The notes beneath the pieces were generated by a model, which was not told where the DNA came from, ran no database searches, and was given only the letters and a program-made list of their open reading frames with translations. This document shows positions 23,885-32,955 of a stretch of 45,268 nt of DNA, piece after piece (position 1 is the first letter of the stretch; each line of letters starts with the position of its first letter). Origin of the DNA: CAYFJO01 sp964343305 (lineage in GTDB: Bacteria > Planctomycetota > Planctomycetia > Pirellulales > Pirellulaceae); the NCBI GenBank assembly GCA_964343305.1, contig CAYFJO010000038.1, positions 1 to 45,268 on the forward strand, written 5' to 3'. A program made the position numbers and the translations under genes.

Positions 23885-25669
23885 TCAATCGACTTTCGTG
23901 AACATCAGCAACCGGAAGTCCATTACCTGTTCGCCAGGGATGTCGGTTGCTTGTAGCGTTAGCTGGCCCTTTCCCTTCTCAAGGTCGATTGTGCCGAGCC
24001 GCATGGATTTAAAATCTTTCACGTACGATTCTTGACGCACGACGCGATCGTGTTCGCCGCCCCGGACTGGTGGATCGTGGGATTCGGTGACTTTGGCGCG
24101 GAGTACCGTATCGCCGAGGCTGAGTTCGATGGTTGAGCCAATGTCTTCCTTGGGGCAAGAGTAGTAGAGTTCCACTTCGTAACGGCCGCCCGCGCCAACT
24201 TCGGCGTTCCAGGTGATTTGTTCGTCGGTGTTGGTCCAATTCGTGAAGTACGAACAATTAGGAAAGCGGTTTGAACGTTTGATGTCGCCGGTCGTTTCTG
24301 CATCGCGGGCTGGAATTTGGGTGTACTTGTAATCCTTGTGTCCGACCAGAAACGGACGGTTGTCTTGGCCCAAGTTCGGCAGCAATTCTGCTTTCCATTT
24401 TGCCGCAGCGGTGCGCAAGTCTTGCGCGACGGCGGGCTGTTCTTTGGAAATGTCGCGGTTCTGACCAGGGTCTTTGATCATGTCATGAAGTTTGCCTTGA
24501 TGATCCAGGCGGAACTGCCGCGTTCGCACGCTGACCCGGCCGCGCCAATGGGAGAAGAATTTGCGATCCGGCCAGCGACGAGGACTTCCCATAATCGGTT
24601 CTTTCAAACTGAGGCCGTCCAGCGGCTTTTTGCTGGCGACTTGGATGCCCGCCATGTCGGCCAGCGTCGGCAACAAGTCGATCGCACCGCCGATTTGTGG
24701 GATCTTCTTTTGCGCCGGGATCTTTCCCGGCCAGCGAATCAGCATCGGCGATCGCACGCCCCCTTCGTCGGTCGATCCTTTGCGGCCTTTCATGCCGCCG
24801 TTCCAACGCACGCCGTTTGGACCGTTGTCGCAGAAATAGATGACGATTGTGTTGTCAGCGAGTGTTAGCTCGTCGAGTTTTTCAAGCAGCCGGCCGACGT
24901 TCCAATCGATGTTTTCACACATGGCGAGAGCGGCACGGATGTGCGGAAGGTTTTCGCGCTTCGGATCGCGGTTGTGCATTTCGAGTTCTTTGTCTTTGAA
25001 CTTGTCCCACCAACGATCGGGAACTTGCATCGGCGAATGCGGTGTGTTGTATGGCAGATAAGCAAAAAATGGCTTGTCTTTGTTTTGCTCGATGAACGCC
25101 ATCGCTTGCTCGGTGAAATCGTAGATCACGAATCCGTTGCCACGGACGAGCTGCCCGTTGTGTTCCAACGGCGGGCTGAAATAGTTCCCCCAATGGCCCG
25201 AGCAAAATCCGTAGTATTCGTCAAAGCCGCGGCCATTCGGATGGTATGGGTACTGCATCCCGTTGTGCCATTTGCCAAACGCGGCGGTCGCGTAGCCGGC
25301 GGCCTTGAACGTGTCAGCGATGGTCACTTCATCGAGGTTCATTCGTTCGCCGCCCGCCGAAGTGCTGTAGACGCCGCAACGCGGATGATAGCGACCGGTT
25401 AAGAATTCCGCTCGCGTCGGAGAACAAACCGGGCAGACATAGAAGCGATCAAAGCTGGCTCCATCACGGGCAATTCCGTCGATGTTTGGAGTCTTCAGAT
25501 TGCGGTTGCCATTCACACTCAAATCGCCCCAACCTTGATCGTCGGTCAAGATCACCACAACATTTGGCGGACGCGACGCTTCCGTGCCGACAGCCCGCAC
25601 ACAAAAACCACACAATACAAATCCGCAAACGACCGCAAACGATCGATGAATGGCTGGAAGCCAAACCAT
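23885..25669 (-). CDS. Secreted sulfatase with C-terminal beta-sandwich domain
   Basis: A 594-residue sulfatase with an N-terminal signal peptide. Metal ligands are seen in LTDDQGWGDL (about 41-50), the canonical modified-Cys motif is CSPTR with Cys82, and GKWHNG and YFCDNGPNG follow. The last roughly 120 residues, from about NTDEQITWNAEV, look like a beta-sandwich or carbohydrate-binding-like module. This is a common add-on in planctomycete sulfatases and makes it longer than the first sulfatase here. The ATG at 25669 has AAGGAGAGG upstream; a 24-residue longer frame lacks a signal. The substrate is unknown, probably a sulfated glycan. It converges with the SASA esterase, and the two could act on the same polymer. 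Confidence 0.92.
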   Translation of the reverse strand: MVWLPAIHRSFAVVCGFVLCGFCVRAVGTEASRPPNVVVILTDDQGWGDLSVNGNRNLKTPNIDGIARDGASFDRFYVCPVCSPTRAEFLTGRYHPRCGVYSTSAGGERMNLDEVTIADTFKAAGYATAAFGKWHNGMQYPYHPNGRGFDEYYGFCSGHWGNYFSPPLEHNGQLVRGNGFVIYDFTEQAMAFIEQNKDKPFFAYLPYNTPHSPMQVPDRWWDKFKDKELEMHNRDPKRENLPHIRAALAMCENIDWNVGRLLEKLDELTLADNTIVIYFCDNGPNGVRWNGGMKGRKGSTDEGGVRSPMLIRWPGKIPAQKKIPQIGGAIDLLPTLADMAGIQVASKKPLDGLSLKEPIMGSPRRWPDRKFFSHWRGRVSVRTRQFRLDHQGKLHDMIKDPGQNRDISKEQPAVAQDLRTAAAKWKAELLPNLGQDNRPFLVGHKDYKYTQIPARDAETTGDIKRSNRFPNCSYFTNWTNTDEQITWNAEVGAGGRYEVELYYSCPKEDIGSTIELSLGDTVLRAKVTESHDPPVRGGEHDRVVRQESYVKDFKSMRLGTIDLEKGKGQLTLQATDIPGEQVMDFRLLMFTKVD

Positions 25670-25867
25670 GTTCCTCTCCTTTTGTGACTGATGGCAACGG
25701 AGCCTAATGTAGAACAATTGTTCCAATTGTTCCGTGAGCAATAGATGTCTCGTCAGCGCTCAATTCTACCATCAGCCGGAGTGCGTTATCACACGGTTTG
25801 CTGCAAAAAACCAGCCCTATGTTGAAGCAGACAACTTAATCATCGTTTTTCTGAATTGTCGGTTGTG

Positions 25868-26530
25868 TTACGTCTCACGCAACTTCTCTTTTTGCGGAAC
25901 ATCGTCCCACGCGCCACGATTTGCTCTGGGCCGCGGTTGGAATTCCGGTTCAAAGTGCTTTCGTCTTGGACGATTCTGGTCGTGGTCGCGAGCACGCGGG
26001 TTTTGTGGCTGTCCGCCATGTGGCGGATGCTCAAATCGCTGTGGTTGCGTTTGCGGGCCATGATGATGACTGTTGGGATGCGGTCCATGGTCTGGTCCAC
26101 GCAATTCCTGGCGCAGTTTCGCCACCTCTTGCACGAGCATGTCCAATTTGCGCTCAAGACGGTCTAATTGTTGATCGGCGTTCTGGGGACCATCGTGTTG
26201 GTGCGGATGCGGATGCTGTGGCGCACCGTGTTGCGGTGCCCGGTGCCACTTTTCATTCGGACCGTCGTGCTGATGTGGACCATCCTGGTGCGGCCGATGG
26301 TCTCGTGGAGGACTCTCTCGTGGAGGATTGTCTCGTGGAGGATTATCACGAGGTCGATCGAATCGCGGTCCGTCCTTTGGCTGGGAAACAAAATCCGCAT
26401 CCACGTTGGCTCCGTCAATTGTTTCCTCGCCGTTTGTCGAATGGTCGGCCAGACAAATCGCCAACACACCGACAAGGACGCCGACCAACATCAGTTTTTG
26501 CGCACACCGAGACCAGAGTGAGTGGTACAT
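25868..26530 (-). CDS. Secreted His/Pro/Asp-rich protein
   Basis: A 220-residue exported protein with no recognised family. A signal peptide (MLVGVLVGVLAICLA) is followed by low-complexity sequence dominated by His, Pro, Asp, Arg and Gln, with repeats such as PRDNPPRDNPPRESPPRDHR and a short helical stretch LDRLERKLDMLVQEVAKLRQ (about 122-141). The dense histidines suggest metal binding in the periplasm, but sequence alone cannot show this. AAGGAG lies before the ATG at 26530. It is the last gene of a four-gene run after an ECF sigma factor, its putative anti-sigma factor and another secreted helical protein. Confidence 0.7.
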   Translation of the reverse strand: MYHSLWSRCAQKLMLVGVLVGVLAICLADHSTNGEETIDGANVDADFVSQPKDGPRFDRPRDNPPRDNPPRESPPRDHRPHQDGPHQHDGPNEKWHRAPQHGAPQHPHPHQHDGPQNADQQLDRLERKLDMLVQEVAKLRQELRGPDHGPHPNSHHHGPQTQPQRFEHPPHGGQPQNPRARDHDQNRPRRKHFEPEFQPRPRANRGAWDDVPQKEKLRET

Positions 26531-26668
26531 ACCAAGCTCCTTTCAAGAGAATCTGTTAAGAATCGTTTGAGAATAGACTGTCGAATCAACTGAGTGGCAG
26601 GACGCTAGCCGCCGGTTTTCAGAAGAACGCGTGACTGTCGGAACGGCCGGGACGTGCCTCGCCGCTCA

Positions 26669-27382
26669 TCAAAAATCCAGATCGAAACGTTCGCCGGTTA
26701 GCTCCGAAACGCGACGGCCAATGATTTGATCGCGAAGCTCTTCGCGATTGTCGATCGCTTCCCGCATCCGCTGCAGTTCTTCTTCCAGGCGTTTGATGTG
26801 CAGCTTGCGTCGCTGCTGACGTACCTCGAAGTGATTGTCAACCAGTTCGTCCAGTTGCTTTTTCATCTCGTCCCGTTTGTTCTTTGGGGCGCGACGATAT
26901 TCGTTGGACAACTCGAATGTTTCTCGCTCCAACTCAATGTCGGCCTTTTCCAATTTGAACAATTCCGGATCGTTCTTTTCCAAGTCATCCCACGAACGGC
27001 CGCCTGGCCCATCGTGTGGACCGTGATGCGGCTGGTGCGGACCAGGGCCATGATGAGAGTTCGGATCGTGTGGCGGTTGGTTGCGATGGTCATTGGGATT
27101 GGGATTCGGTGGAAACGGCCCATTCCCACGATCCCGGTTAAAGTTCTCTGGACGAGCGTCATTCGGGCCGAAGCGGGCGATGGGATCACGCGGTCTGTTT
27201 CCGTCCGGTCCCGCACGATTTGGATCGCCACCAAAATCTCGGTGTGGGGGCGCAGGTTGTCCGGCGCGATCCTCCTCGGCAACTTGAGCGGGCGCCGCAT
27301 CCTGACCACAACTCAGGTCCAACGGAAGCAACCCCATGCCGATTCCCGCTGCCAGCAACCACGATGTTGGTCGAAGTAACAT
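26669..27382 (-). CDS. Secreted His/Pro-rich protein with C-terminal coiled coil
   Basis: A 237-residue exported protein. A signal peptide precedes a low-complexity Asp/Pro/Asn/His-rich part (about 40-125, including HHGPGPHQPHHGPHDGPGG). The C-terminal 100 residues form charged helices (KLEKADIELERETFELSNEY onward). The layout recalls secreted metal- or stress-sensor proteins of the Spy/CnrX type, but I see no firm family motif. It lies 29 bases after the putative anti-sigma gene and shares composition with the next gene, so all four genes probably serve one envelope response. Confidence 0.65.
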   Translation of the reverse strand: MLLRPTSWLLAAGIGMGLLPLDLSCGQDAAPAQVAEEDRAGQPAPPHRDFGGDPNRAGPDGNRPRDPIARFGPNDARPENFNRDRGNGPFPPNPNPNDHRNQPPHDPNSHHGPGPHQPHHGPHDGPGGRSWDDLEKNDPELFKLEKADIELERETFELSNEYRRAPKNKRDEMKKQLDELVDNHFEVRQQRRKLHIKRLEEELQRMREAIDNREELRDQIIGRRVSELTGERFDLDF

Positions 27383-27411
27383 GATTCATACCTCATAAGG
27401 ATTGATGGGTT

Positions 27412-27981
27412 TCAAAGTGAATTCTCTTCAAACTCTCGCCCCAGCCTGTCAATCTTCTCGTACAACGTGTCAAGTCGCCGATCTCCGGCCTGGGTTTCCC
27501 GCAGACTTACGAGACGCTGTTGGAAATAGACAATGTCCGAATCGATGTCGTTGTCCCACGCCATCATTGAATTGGTTCGCGGGAGTTCGTCGTCGGATTG
27601 GGGCACGGTGTCATCATCTGTTTTGTTGTCAACATCAGACGACGATGGAGTCTGCGGCGCTGCCACATCAAAAGTCGGGGCAAGCAGCCACACAACACCA
27701 ACTCCGATCACAACCGACGCGGCCAACGCTCCCACCACGGCCAACATCCACCTGCCCCAGTGAGTCGAACGTTGAACTTCGTCGTTCGATTGATCCGCGA
27801 CAGCGTGTGCGACCAGCTTTGCTTCGTCAATCTCCACGCCGCTTGACTCCAACAGTTGCGAGAAGCCGAGCCACGCATCTTGCAATGAACTTGTCTCGGC
27901 ATCCAACCGCGTCTCCGGCTTCACGTCGCGAGTTGTCGCGTGTTCCATCTGTCGTTGCAGTTTGTTCATTTCGTCGCTCAT
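27412..27981 (-). CDS. Membrane-anchored putative anti-sigma factor
   Basis: A 189-residue protein with one transmembrane helix at about 77-100 (MLAVVGALAASVVIGVGVVW). A charged cytoplasmic N-terminus of about 75 residues precedes it, and the outer C-terminal part has a Ser/Asp-rich linker and a helical end. Its start overlaps the sigma stop as ATGA (27978-27981), the standard coupling of a sigma and anti-sigma pair. It carries no zinc HxxxCxxC motif. Function is inferred from topology and position; binding to the sigma factor is not shown. Confidence 0.65.
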   Translation of the reverse strand: MSDEMNKLQRQMEHATTRDVKPETRLDAETSSLQDAWLGFSQLLESSGVEIDEAKLVAHAVADQSNDEVQRSTHWGRWMLAVVGALAASVVIGVGVVWLLAPTFDVAAPQTPSSSDVDNKTDDDTVPQSDDELPRTNSMMAWDNDIDSDIVYFQQRLVSLRETQAGDRRLDTLYEKIDRLGREFEENSL

Positions 27982-28508
27982 TCCAAATCCGCCACGAACT
28001 GTTTTTTGAGTGCCGCGAGGCCGCGGTGACAATGGCTCAGTGCGGTGTTCAACGGACAGTCCATCGCCTTGGCAATCTCGGCGAAACTCATATCGCCGTA
28101 GTATCGCAACAGTAAAGCTCTCCTTTGCGGCGGCGACAAGGTATCCAATGCCGCGGCAAGTTGCCGTTGGGTTTCTTCATTGTTCAAATTGTCCGACGGG
28201 TCGCCGTCGCGTCCAGTGGGCTGGATTTGTTCCCATGTTTCACTTTCAAAGTTCACTTCACGGCCCGATTTCCGCGAGCGGTCGTAAACCAATCGATCCG
28301 CGATTTTGAGCAAATAGGCTTTCGGCGTGCCGGCCTCCTGGTATCTTTCGCGAGCCTGCCAGGCGCGCCGAAACACCTCTTGCAACAAATCATCCGCAAC
28401 GTCCGACTTGCGAACCATCGCACCCAGATATCCACGCACGGCCGAGCCGTGATCGCGAACCCACCGAGTGAGCCGTTCGTGATGTTCAGATCGCTGGAGA
28501 TGACTCAT
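27978..28508 (-). CDS. ECF RNA polymerase sigma factor
   Basis: A 176-residue sigma-70 family protein with both expected regions. Region 2 appears as DVADDLLQEVFRRAWQARER and PKAYLLKIADRLVYDRSRKS (about 36-81). Region 4 is LAAALDTLSPPQRRALLLRY followed by MSFAEIAKAMDCPLNTALSHCHRGLAALKK (about 120-170). An AGGG site precedes the ATG at 28508. It is the first gene of a four-gene operon with a membrane anti-sigma candidate and two secreted metal-binding-like proteins, so a periplasmic cue is the likely signal. Confidence 0.9.
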   Translation of the reverse strand: MSHLQRSEHHERLTRWVRDHGSAVRGYLGAMVRKSDVADDLLQEVFRRAWQARERYQEAGTPKAYLLKIADRLVYDRSRKSGREVNFESETWEQIQPTGRDGDPSDNLNNEETQRQLAAALDTLSPPQRRALLLRYYGDMSFAEIAKAMDCPLNTALSHCHRGLAALKKQFVADLE

Positions 28509-28563
28509 AAGCGGCCCTGCTTGTTAGTACGAACGTACAACTTGATCGCATATTGCGGCTAGA

Positions 28564-28887
28564 TCAAAAAAATGACGACCTGGACGTATAAACACCAGGC
28601 GATCGAAGAAGTACTGAGGTTTCCCGGCAAAAAACGGAATCGCCGGAATCCGGGCAGCAATACAGTCGACCCAGTGCGGGCGGCACATTCCCACTCGGCA
28701 AATCGTAGGTCTCGTACACCATATTCACGCCGAGCGGGTTGATGCAGTGTCCGGGCGCTGACAAAAGCATCAATCGTGGATTGGTTGGAAATATCGCTTC
28801 AGGAAGTGGTTTGCCGTCAACCAGCGGGCGAAGTACGATGGCATTGAATTGTAATTCAAACCACACCTCATAGGAAACCGAAAACAT
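28564..28887 (-). other. Unassigned protein-like minus-strand frame in an intergenic space
   Basis: The 377 bases between the sigma factor and the PIG-L gene are covered by a minus-strand frame of about 107 residues. It includes protein-like text such as GKPLPEAIFPTNPRL and GVNMVYETYDLPSGNVPPAL and two adjacent cysteines (LYCCPDSG). No ribosome site is clear and the ATG overlaps that of the opposite gene. It may be a small unknown gene or a remnant; the promoters of both flanking genes must also lie here. Confidence 0.25.
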
Positions 28888-29806
28888 GAACTTATCACGA
28901 CTGACTTTCTTCGTCCTGACCGCAATTACAATCTTCCCGGCTCCCACGTCTGCCGATGAGTCCGACGACGGCAAGCTGCGCATTATTGTGTTCGGTGCTC
29001 ATCCTGATGACGCCGAGTACAAGGCCGGTGGTACTGGCGCGTTGTGGGCGAAACTGGGGCATCACGTCAAGCTGGTGTCGGTGACAAACGGCGACATCGG
29101 ACATTGGCGGATGGCTGGTGGCACTTTGGCCAAACGGCGTACGGCAGAGTCGAAGGAAGCGTGTGAACGTCTCGGCGTGACGTCCCAGGTGCTCGACATT
29201 CACGACGGCGAACTGATGCCGACCCTTGAAAACCGTCGCACCATCACACGGCTGATTCGGCAGTGGAAGGCGGATATCGTCATCTCGCATCGCCCGTGGG
29301 ATTACCATCCGGACCATCGCTACACGGGAGTTCTGGTTCAAGACGCCGCGTTCATGGTCACGGTGCCGTTCTTCTGTCCGGATGTGCCGGCGTTGAAAAA
29401 GAACCCGGTGTTTCTTTACTCAAGCGATGGCTTCAAGAAACCGTATTCGTTTCAAGCAGACGTTGCTGTCGCTGTTGACGATGTTTTCGAACAAAAGGTT
29501 GACGCGGTGATGGCTCTGGAGTCGCAGCACTTCGAAGGCGGTGCGCTTGGCAACGCCGAGAGAATGGCAAACGTTCCACCGGCAAGTCAACCTGAGTTGC
29601 GGCGGGCGTGGCTTTGGGAGAAGTGGGACCGCCGCCAGAGCAGCGAGGCGAACAAGTTTCGTGACACGCTGATCCACTTCTACGGCGAGCAGCGCGGCAA
29701 GAAGATCAAATACGCCGAAGCATTCGAACTTTGCGAGTACGGTCGACGGCCCAGGCCAGACGAACTGCGGCAACTGTTTCCCTTCTTCGACCAGAAGACT
29801 GACTGA
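28886..29806 (+). CDS. Secreted PIG-L family deacetylase
   Basis: A 306-residue zinc-dependent deacetylase of the PIG-L/LmbE family. A signal peptide (to about residue 23) indicates export. The zinc motif is GAHPDDAE near 37-44, and the second zinc ligand is in YHPDHRYTG near 134-142. Members remove acetyl groups from N-acetylglucosamine-type substrates; exported planctomycete forms have unknown targets. AGGAAA precedes the ATG. It is monocistronic and converges with the FHA gene. Confidence 0.88.
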   Translation: MNLSRLTFFVLTAITIFPAPTSADESDDGKLRIIVFGAHPDDAEYKAGGTGALWAKLGHHVKLVSVTNGDIGHWRMAGGTLAKRRTAESKEACERLGVTSQVLDIHDGELMPTLENRRTITRLIRQWKADIVISHRPWDYHPDHRYTGVLVQDAAFMVTVPFFCPDVPALKKNPVFLYSSDGFKKPYSFQADVAVAVDDVFEQKVDAVMALESQHFEGGALGNAERMANVPPASQPELRRAWLWEKWDRRQSSEANKFRDTLIHFYGEQRGKKIKYAEAFELCEYGRRPRPDELRQLFPFFDQKTD

Positions 29807-29827
29807 AAACTTTGCCATTGCCGACAC

Positions 29828-30166
29828 TCAGACGACATTGCCCCTCGCCGCCGACGCGTTGTTTTCCGTCTGTTGCGTTCTGATGTTGCTACCTTTCCAC
29901 ATGACCGCAAATCGAGTCAGACCAATAACGACTTCATCACCGGGCATCAAAACTCGCTCGGTGATTGGTTCGTCATTCACCAACGTGCCATGCGTCGAAT
30001 TGAGATCGCGAAGAATCACTTCGCCGTCAACTTCATCAAATTCACAATGGTGACGACTCGCCCAGATGTCCTGCAAAGTTAGATCCGCGTCGTCGGCGCG
30101 GCCAACCACCACGGGTGTATCCAGCGGCTCGGTGTTTAGCGCGTCGCTGATGAGTCGCAATTGCAT
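29828..30166 (-). CDS. Small FHA-domain protein
   Basis: A 112-residue protein that is almost entirely one forkhead-associated domain, which binds phosphothreonine. The core is complete: GR at 22-23, SRHH at 39-42, NSTHGTLVND at 56-65. It has no signal or membrane segment, so it acts in the cytoplasm, probably reading the output of a Ser/Thr kinase. The kinase of the Hsp70 cluster is the only one in the window, but no direct link is seen. It follows the small unknown gene upstream by about 57 bases, so they are probably one operon. Confidence 0.88.
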   Translation of the reverse strand: MQLRLISDALNTEPLDTPVVVGRADDADLTLQDIWASRHHCEFDEVDGEVILRDLNSTHGTLVNDEPITERVLMPGDEVVIGLTRFAVMWKGSNIRTQQTENNASAARGNVV

Positions 30167-30223
30167 GGGTCGACTAGTTGAAACTGTTCCATTGCCAGTC
30201 CTGGGCCAACGGTCTCACCTCGT

Positions 30224-30478
30224 CTAATCGTGGGCAGCCGTGTCCCCATGTCCTTCGCTACGACAACAGCGTCGTGCTAAAAGAGTCATCTTGATCAAAT
30301 TCTCACGATCCAAGCTGTCAATTCGTTGGTCCATGCCAAAGTGTTCCGAGATGGCGCGAATCGCATAGACGAGTTCGTCGTTCGCCATTTCGCTAATTTC
30401 ATCTGCGCTCAGGTCGGCGACATAATCCTTCATGCCTTTCTTGGTTTCAACTTTGGGGGCATTCAAAACTGCGGACAT
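30224..30478 (-). CDS. Small unknown protein upstream of the FHA gene
   Basis: An 84-residue soluble protein of unrecognised family, mostly helical (LSADEISEMANDELVYAIRA) with paired cysteines (RRCC) near the end. The ATG at 30478 was preferred over an earlier one at 30505 because GAGAG precedes it and the extra residues look random. Its position upstream of the FHA gene suggests that it shares that pathway, but no function can be given. Confidence 0.55.
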   Translation of the reverse strand: MSAVLNAPKVETKKGMKDYVADLSADEISEMANDELVYAIRAISEHFGMDQRIDSLDRENLIKMTLLARRCCRSEGHGDTAAHD

Positions 30479-30766
30479 TTCCAATCTCTCTTGATGGGGG
30501 GACAAATGTTCAAGGTTCGAGGAAGGACACGCGCCCTACTTTTGGGACGCAAGACTGTCGAATATGACAGCGCTGCTCAACCTGCGAAATGGTCATTTTG
30601 ACTATGCCGCCCGGTTTGACATGGCAGCAATGCAATCTCTAAGCCGGCCAGTGCCCAAATATCATGCAACGGCTGGCGATCAACAACGCAAGTCAAGACG
30701 TAGTGAATTTGACTATTTACCCACACCCCCCATTAAACGAAGATCAATGGACCAAGCGACGGTCTG

Positions 30767-30922
30767 AAATCCCAACTCCCAAGCATCAAATCCCAAACAA
30801 ACTCCAATTCTCAAGGACCAAAACACGACTCATCCTGGCGAGGCATCCTTATCTTTGAACTTTAGTTTTCGTATTTAGAGTTTGGAATTTGTTTGTCATT
30901 TGGGATTTGTCTTTTGGAATTT
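30767..30922. repeat. AT-rich imperfect palindromic element
   Basis: The upstream region of the transaldolase gene (30479-30939) holds no gene. Its right part forms an imperfect long inverted repeat: CAAATCCCAAACAAACTCCAA near 30786-30806 faces TTTGGAATTTGTTTGTCATT and TGGGATTTG near 30881-30909. Base content is sharply AT-richer than the surroundings. It looks like a decayed non-autonomous palindromic element inserted just before the transaldolase ribosome site, and it might affect that promoter. Confidence 0.6.
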
Positions 30923-30939
30923 AACATCAAAGGAGTGAG

Positions 30940-31992
30940 ATGTTGTCATCACCTTTAGCTTCACTTGTGCGGTCGGGTACGAAACTCTGGCTCGATTCGA
31001 TTGACCCCGATCTCGTTGTCTCGAACAAACAGCTCGGTGCGACCGGCGCGACGTCGAACCCCGTGATCGTCTCCGATCTGCTCAAGAGCGGACGCTTTGA
31101 CGTGCGGCTCGAAGGCTTGATGAACGACGGCTTGAACGACCATGACGTGGCGTGGCAAATGACCGACCAACTGGTTCGTCAGGCGCAGACAGAATTCCTG
31201 CCCGTTTGGGAAGAGACCAACGGCAACGACGGCTACGTCAGCTTTGAAATCGATCCGTTGTTGGAAGACACGGATGGGCCGCCCTTCGAAGAACGCGTCG
31301 AACAATACATCAAGCTCGGCACCCAGTGGTCCGACGGTCATCAAAACCGCATGATCAAAGTGCCCGCGACGCCCGCCGGTCTGGCATCGCTCGAAGAATT
31401 GGTCGCGTGCGGCGTGCCGCTGAACGCGACGCTGATCTTCTCGATGCGACAATACCTCGCCGCTCGCGACGCCGTCTGGCGCGGCGCACAGCGCTGCAAA
31501 TCGCTCGACAAGTTCAAAAGCGTGTACAGCATTTTCGTTTCTCGCATCGACGTATACACGGAGAAACACGTGCCGCAATTGTCCGCCGCACAAGGCCAAG
31601 TCGGCATCGTCAACGCCAAACGCATCTGGCAAGAGAACCAACGATTCTGGTCGAAGAACAAAACGCCGCTGCAACAGCAAATGATTTTCGCCAGCACCGG
31701 CACCAAGAAGCCCGAAGACGCCCCGTGGAAATACGTCGCCGCGTTCGCTGGCAGCGACATCGAAACCAACCCACCCGCGACCAACGATGCGGTCGAAGCA
31801 AGCGGCATGACGTTCAGCCGCGCCATCGACGAACCGACGGGCGACAAAGTGTTGCAAGAGATCGACGACGAAGTGGACTTCGCGAAACTGGAACAAGTGC
31901 TGATGGAAGAAGGCATTCAGAAATTTGCCGACCCACAAAAATCACTCATGGCCTTAATCGCCGAGAAACGCAAAGAACTAGCGACCGCATAA
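30940..31992 (+). CDS. tal: Transaldolase
   Basis: A 350-residue transaldolase of the pentose phosphate pathway, moving a dihydroxyacetone unit between sugar phosphates in the cytoplasm. Signature segments are present: GATGATSNPVIV near 33-44 (N-terminal family motif) and the Schiff-base lysine Lys140 in MIKVPATPAG. ATLIFSMRQYLAA and SRIDVYTEK also fit the barrel. An AAGGAG site precedes the ATG. The protein is slightly longer than the 316 residues of the E. coli form, with a helical C-terminal extension. It has no operon partner here. Confidence 0.9.
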   Translation: MLSSPLASLVRSGTKLWLDSIDPDLVVSNKQLGATGATSNPVIVSDLLKSGRFDVRLEGLMNDGLNDHDVAWQMTDQLVRQAQTEFLPVWEETNGNDGYVSFEIDPLLEDTDGPPFEERVEQYIKLGTQWSDGHQNRMIKVPATPAGLASLEELVACGVPLNATLIFSMRQYLAARDAVWRGAQRCKSLDKFKSVYSIFVSRIDVYTEKHVPQLSAAQGQVGIVNAKRIWQENQRFWSKNKTPLQQQMIFASTGTKKPEDAPWKYVAAFAGSDIETNPPATNDAVEASGMTFSRAIDEPTGDKVLQEIDDEVDFAKLEQVLMEEGIQKFADPQKSLMALIAEKRKELATA

Positions 31993-32042
31993 GTAGGACG
32001 GGCACTTTTGCGGGTTGAACGGACAGATCGACATATTTAGCT

Positions 32043-32855
32043 CTAAAAAAGCACTCGTGCTTGCCAGACGACGACGGCGATTCCCACCGGAATGCACCAC
32101 CATGCGAACCAGTGGAAGCGGCCGCGATCGAGCAGTCGAATCAAATAACGAAGTGCCACGTAGCCGACGCCAAAAGAAACAAGCGCCCCGATGGCGAGCA
32201 ACATAATTGGCGTGGCGCCTTCCGCCTCCCCACGGGAAGCGTCGCGCATCAGCAACACCATCTTCAGCAACGCGGCACCGCCGATCACCGGGATCGCCAT
32301 CAAGAAGGAAAACGTTGCCGCGGCTCGCCGAGGTTGCCCCAACATGACTCCGGTGGAAATGGTTGTTCCACTGCGCGAAATTCCTGGCAAAATGGCAAAC
32401 GCTTGTGAAAGGCCGATCAGCGTGGCTTGTGTGTAGCTGACAGGGTTCGCTTGGCGATCCACGTTGGTCCAACGAGCGGCGACCAACAGGATCACCCCCG
32501 TCGCGATAAGACAAACGCCGGCAACCAGCGCGTTTTCCAGAACGTCGTCATACGAGTAGAATTCGATCAGAAACCCAACCACGGCCGCCGGAATCGAGGC
32601 CACGACAAGAACGCCGATCATGCGCCGGTCTTCGATGAGCAGTTCAATGATCCGCTTACGATAAACGACCAGGATGGATCCCAGCGTGCCGAAGTGCAGC
32701 GCAATGTTCAGATCGGTGATGTCAAGTTTGTCTCGATCAACAGGTGACAGCAACTCGGACAAGATCACGATGTGGCCGCTGGAACTGATCGGCAAAAACT
32801 CGGCAATGCCCTGGACCACCGCCAGAATGAGAACAATCAGCAGGGGAGATTCCAT
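32043..32855 (-). CDS. uppP: Undecaprenyl-diphosphatase UppP (BacA family)
   Basis: A 270-residue polytopic inner-membrane protein with about eight hydrophobic helices. It recycles the lipid carrier of peptidoglycan synthesis by dephosphorylating undecaprenyl diphosphate. The two family motifs are intact: QGIAEFLPISSSGH near 15-28 with the catalytic Glu, and PGISRSGTTIS in the second half with the Arg and Ser. Length is as expected for the family (about 270). It is followed upstream on the same strand by the PilZ-like gene with about a 100-base gap, so co-transcription is possible but not needed. Confidence 0.95.
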   Translation of the reverse strand: MESPLLIVLILAVVQGIAEFLPISSSGHIVILSELLSPVDRDKLDITDLNIALHFGTLGSILVVYRKRIIELLIEDRRMIGVLVVASIPAAVVGFLIEFYSYDDVLENALVAGVCLIATGVILLVAARWTNVDRQANPVSYTQATLIGLSQAFAILPGISRSGTTISTGVMLGQPRRAAATFSFLMAIPVIGGAALLKMVLLMRDASRGEAEGATPIMLLAIGALVSFGVGYVALRYLIRLLDRGRFHWFAWWCIPVGIAVVVWQARVLF

Positions 32856-32955
32856 CGTCGGAGGGCACCGTGGTCATCGAGCTAGTGGACAGGAGCGGTG
32901 CATCGTATAAGTTTGAGCGCTGTGCGTCGAGATGTCGCGGGATGCCGTTTCGATC

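Noticed and set aside
30940..31992. Long antisense and alternative frames over the transaldolase gene
   Set aside because: The transaldolase frame carries the family motifs and ribosome site; the others are shadows.
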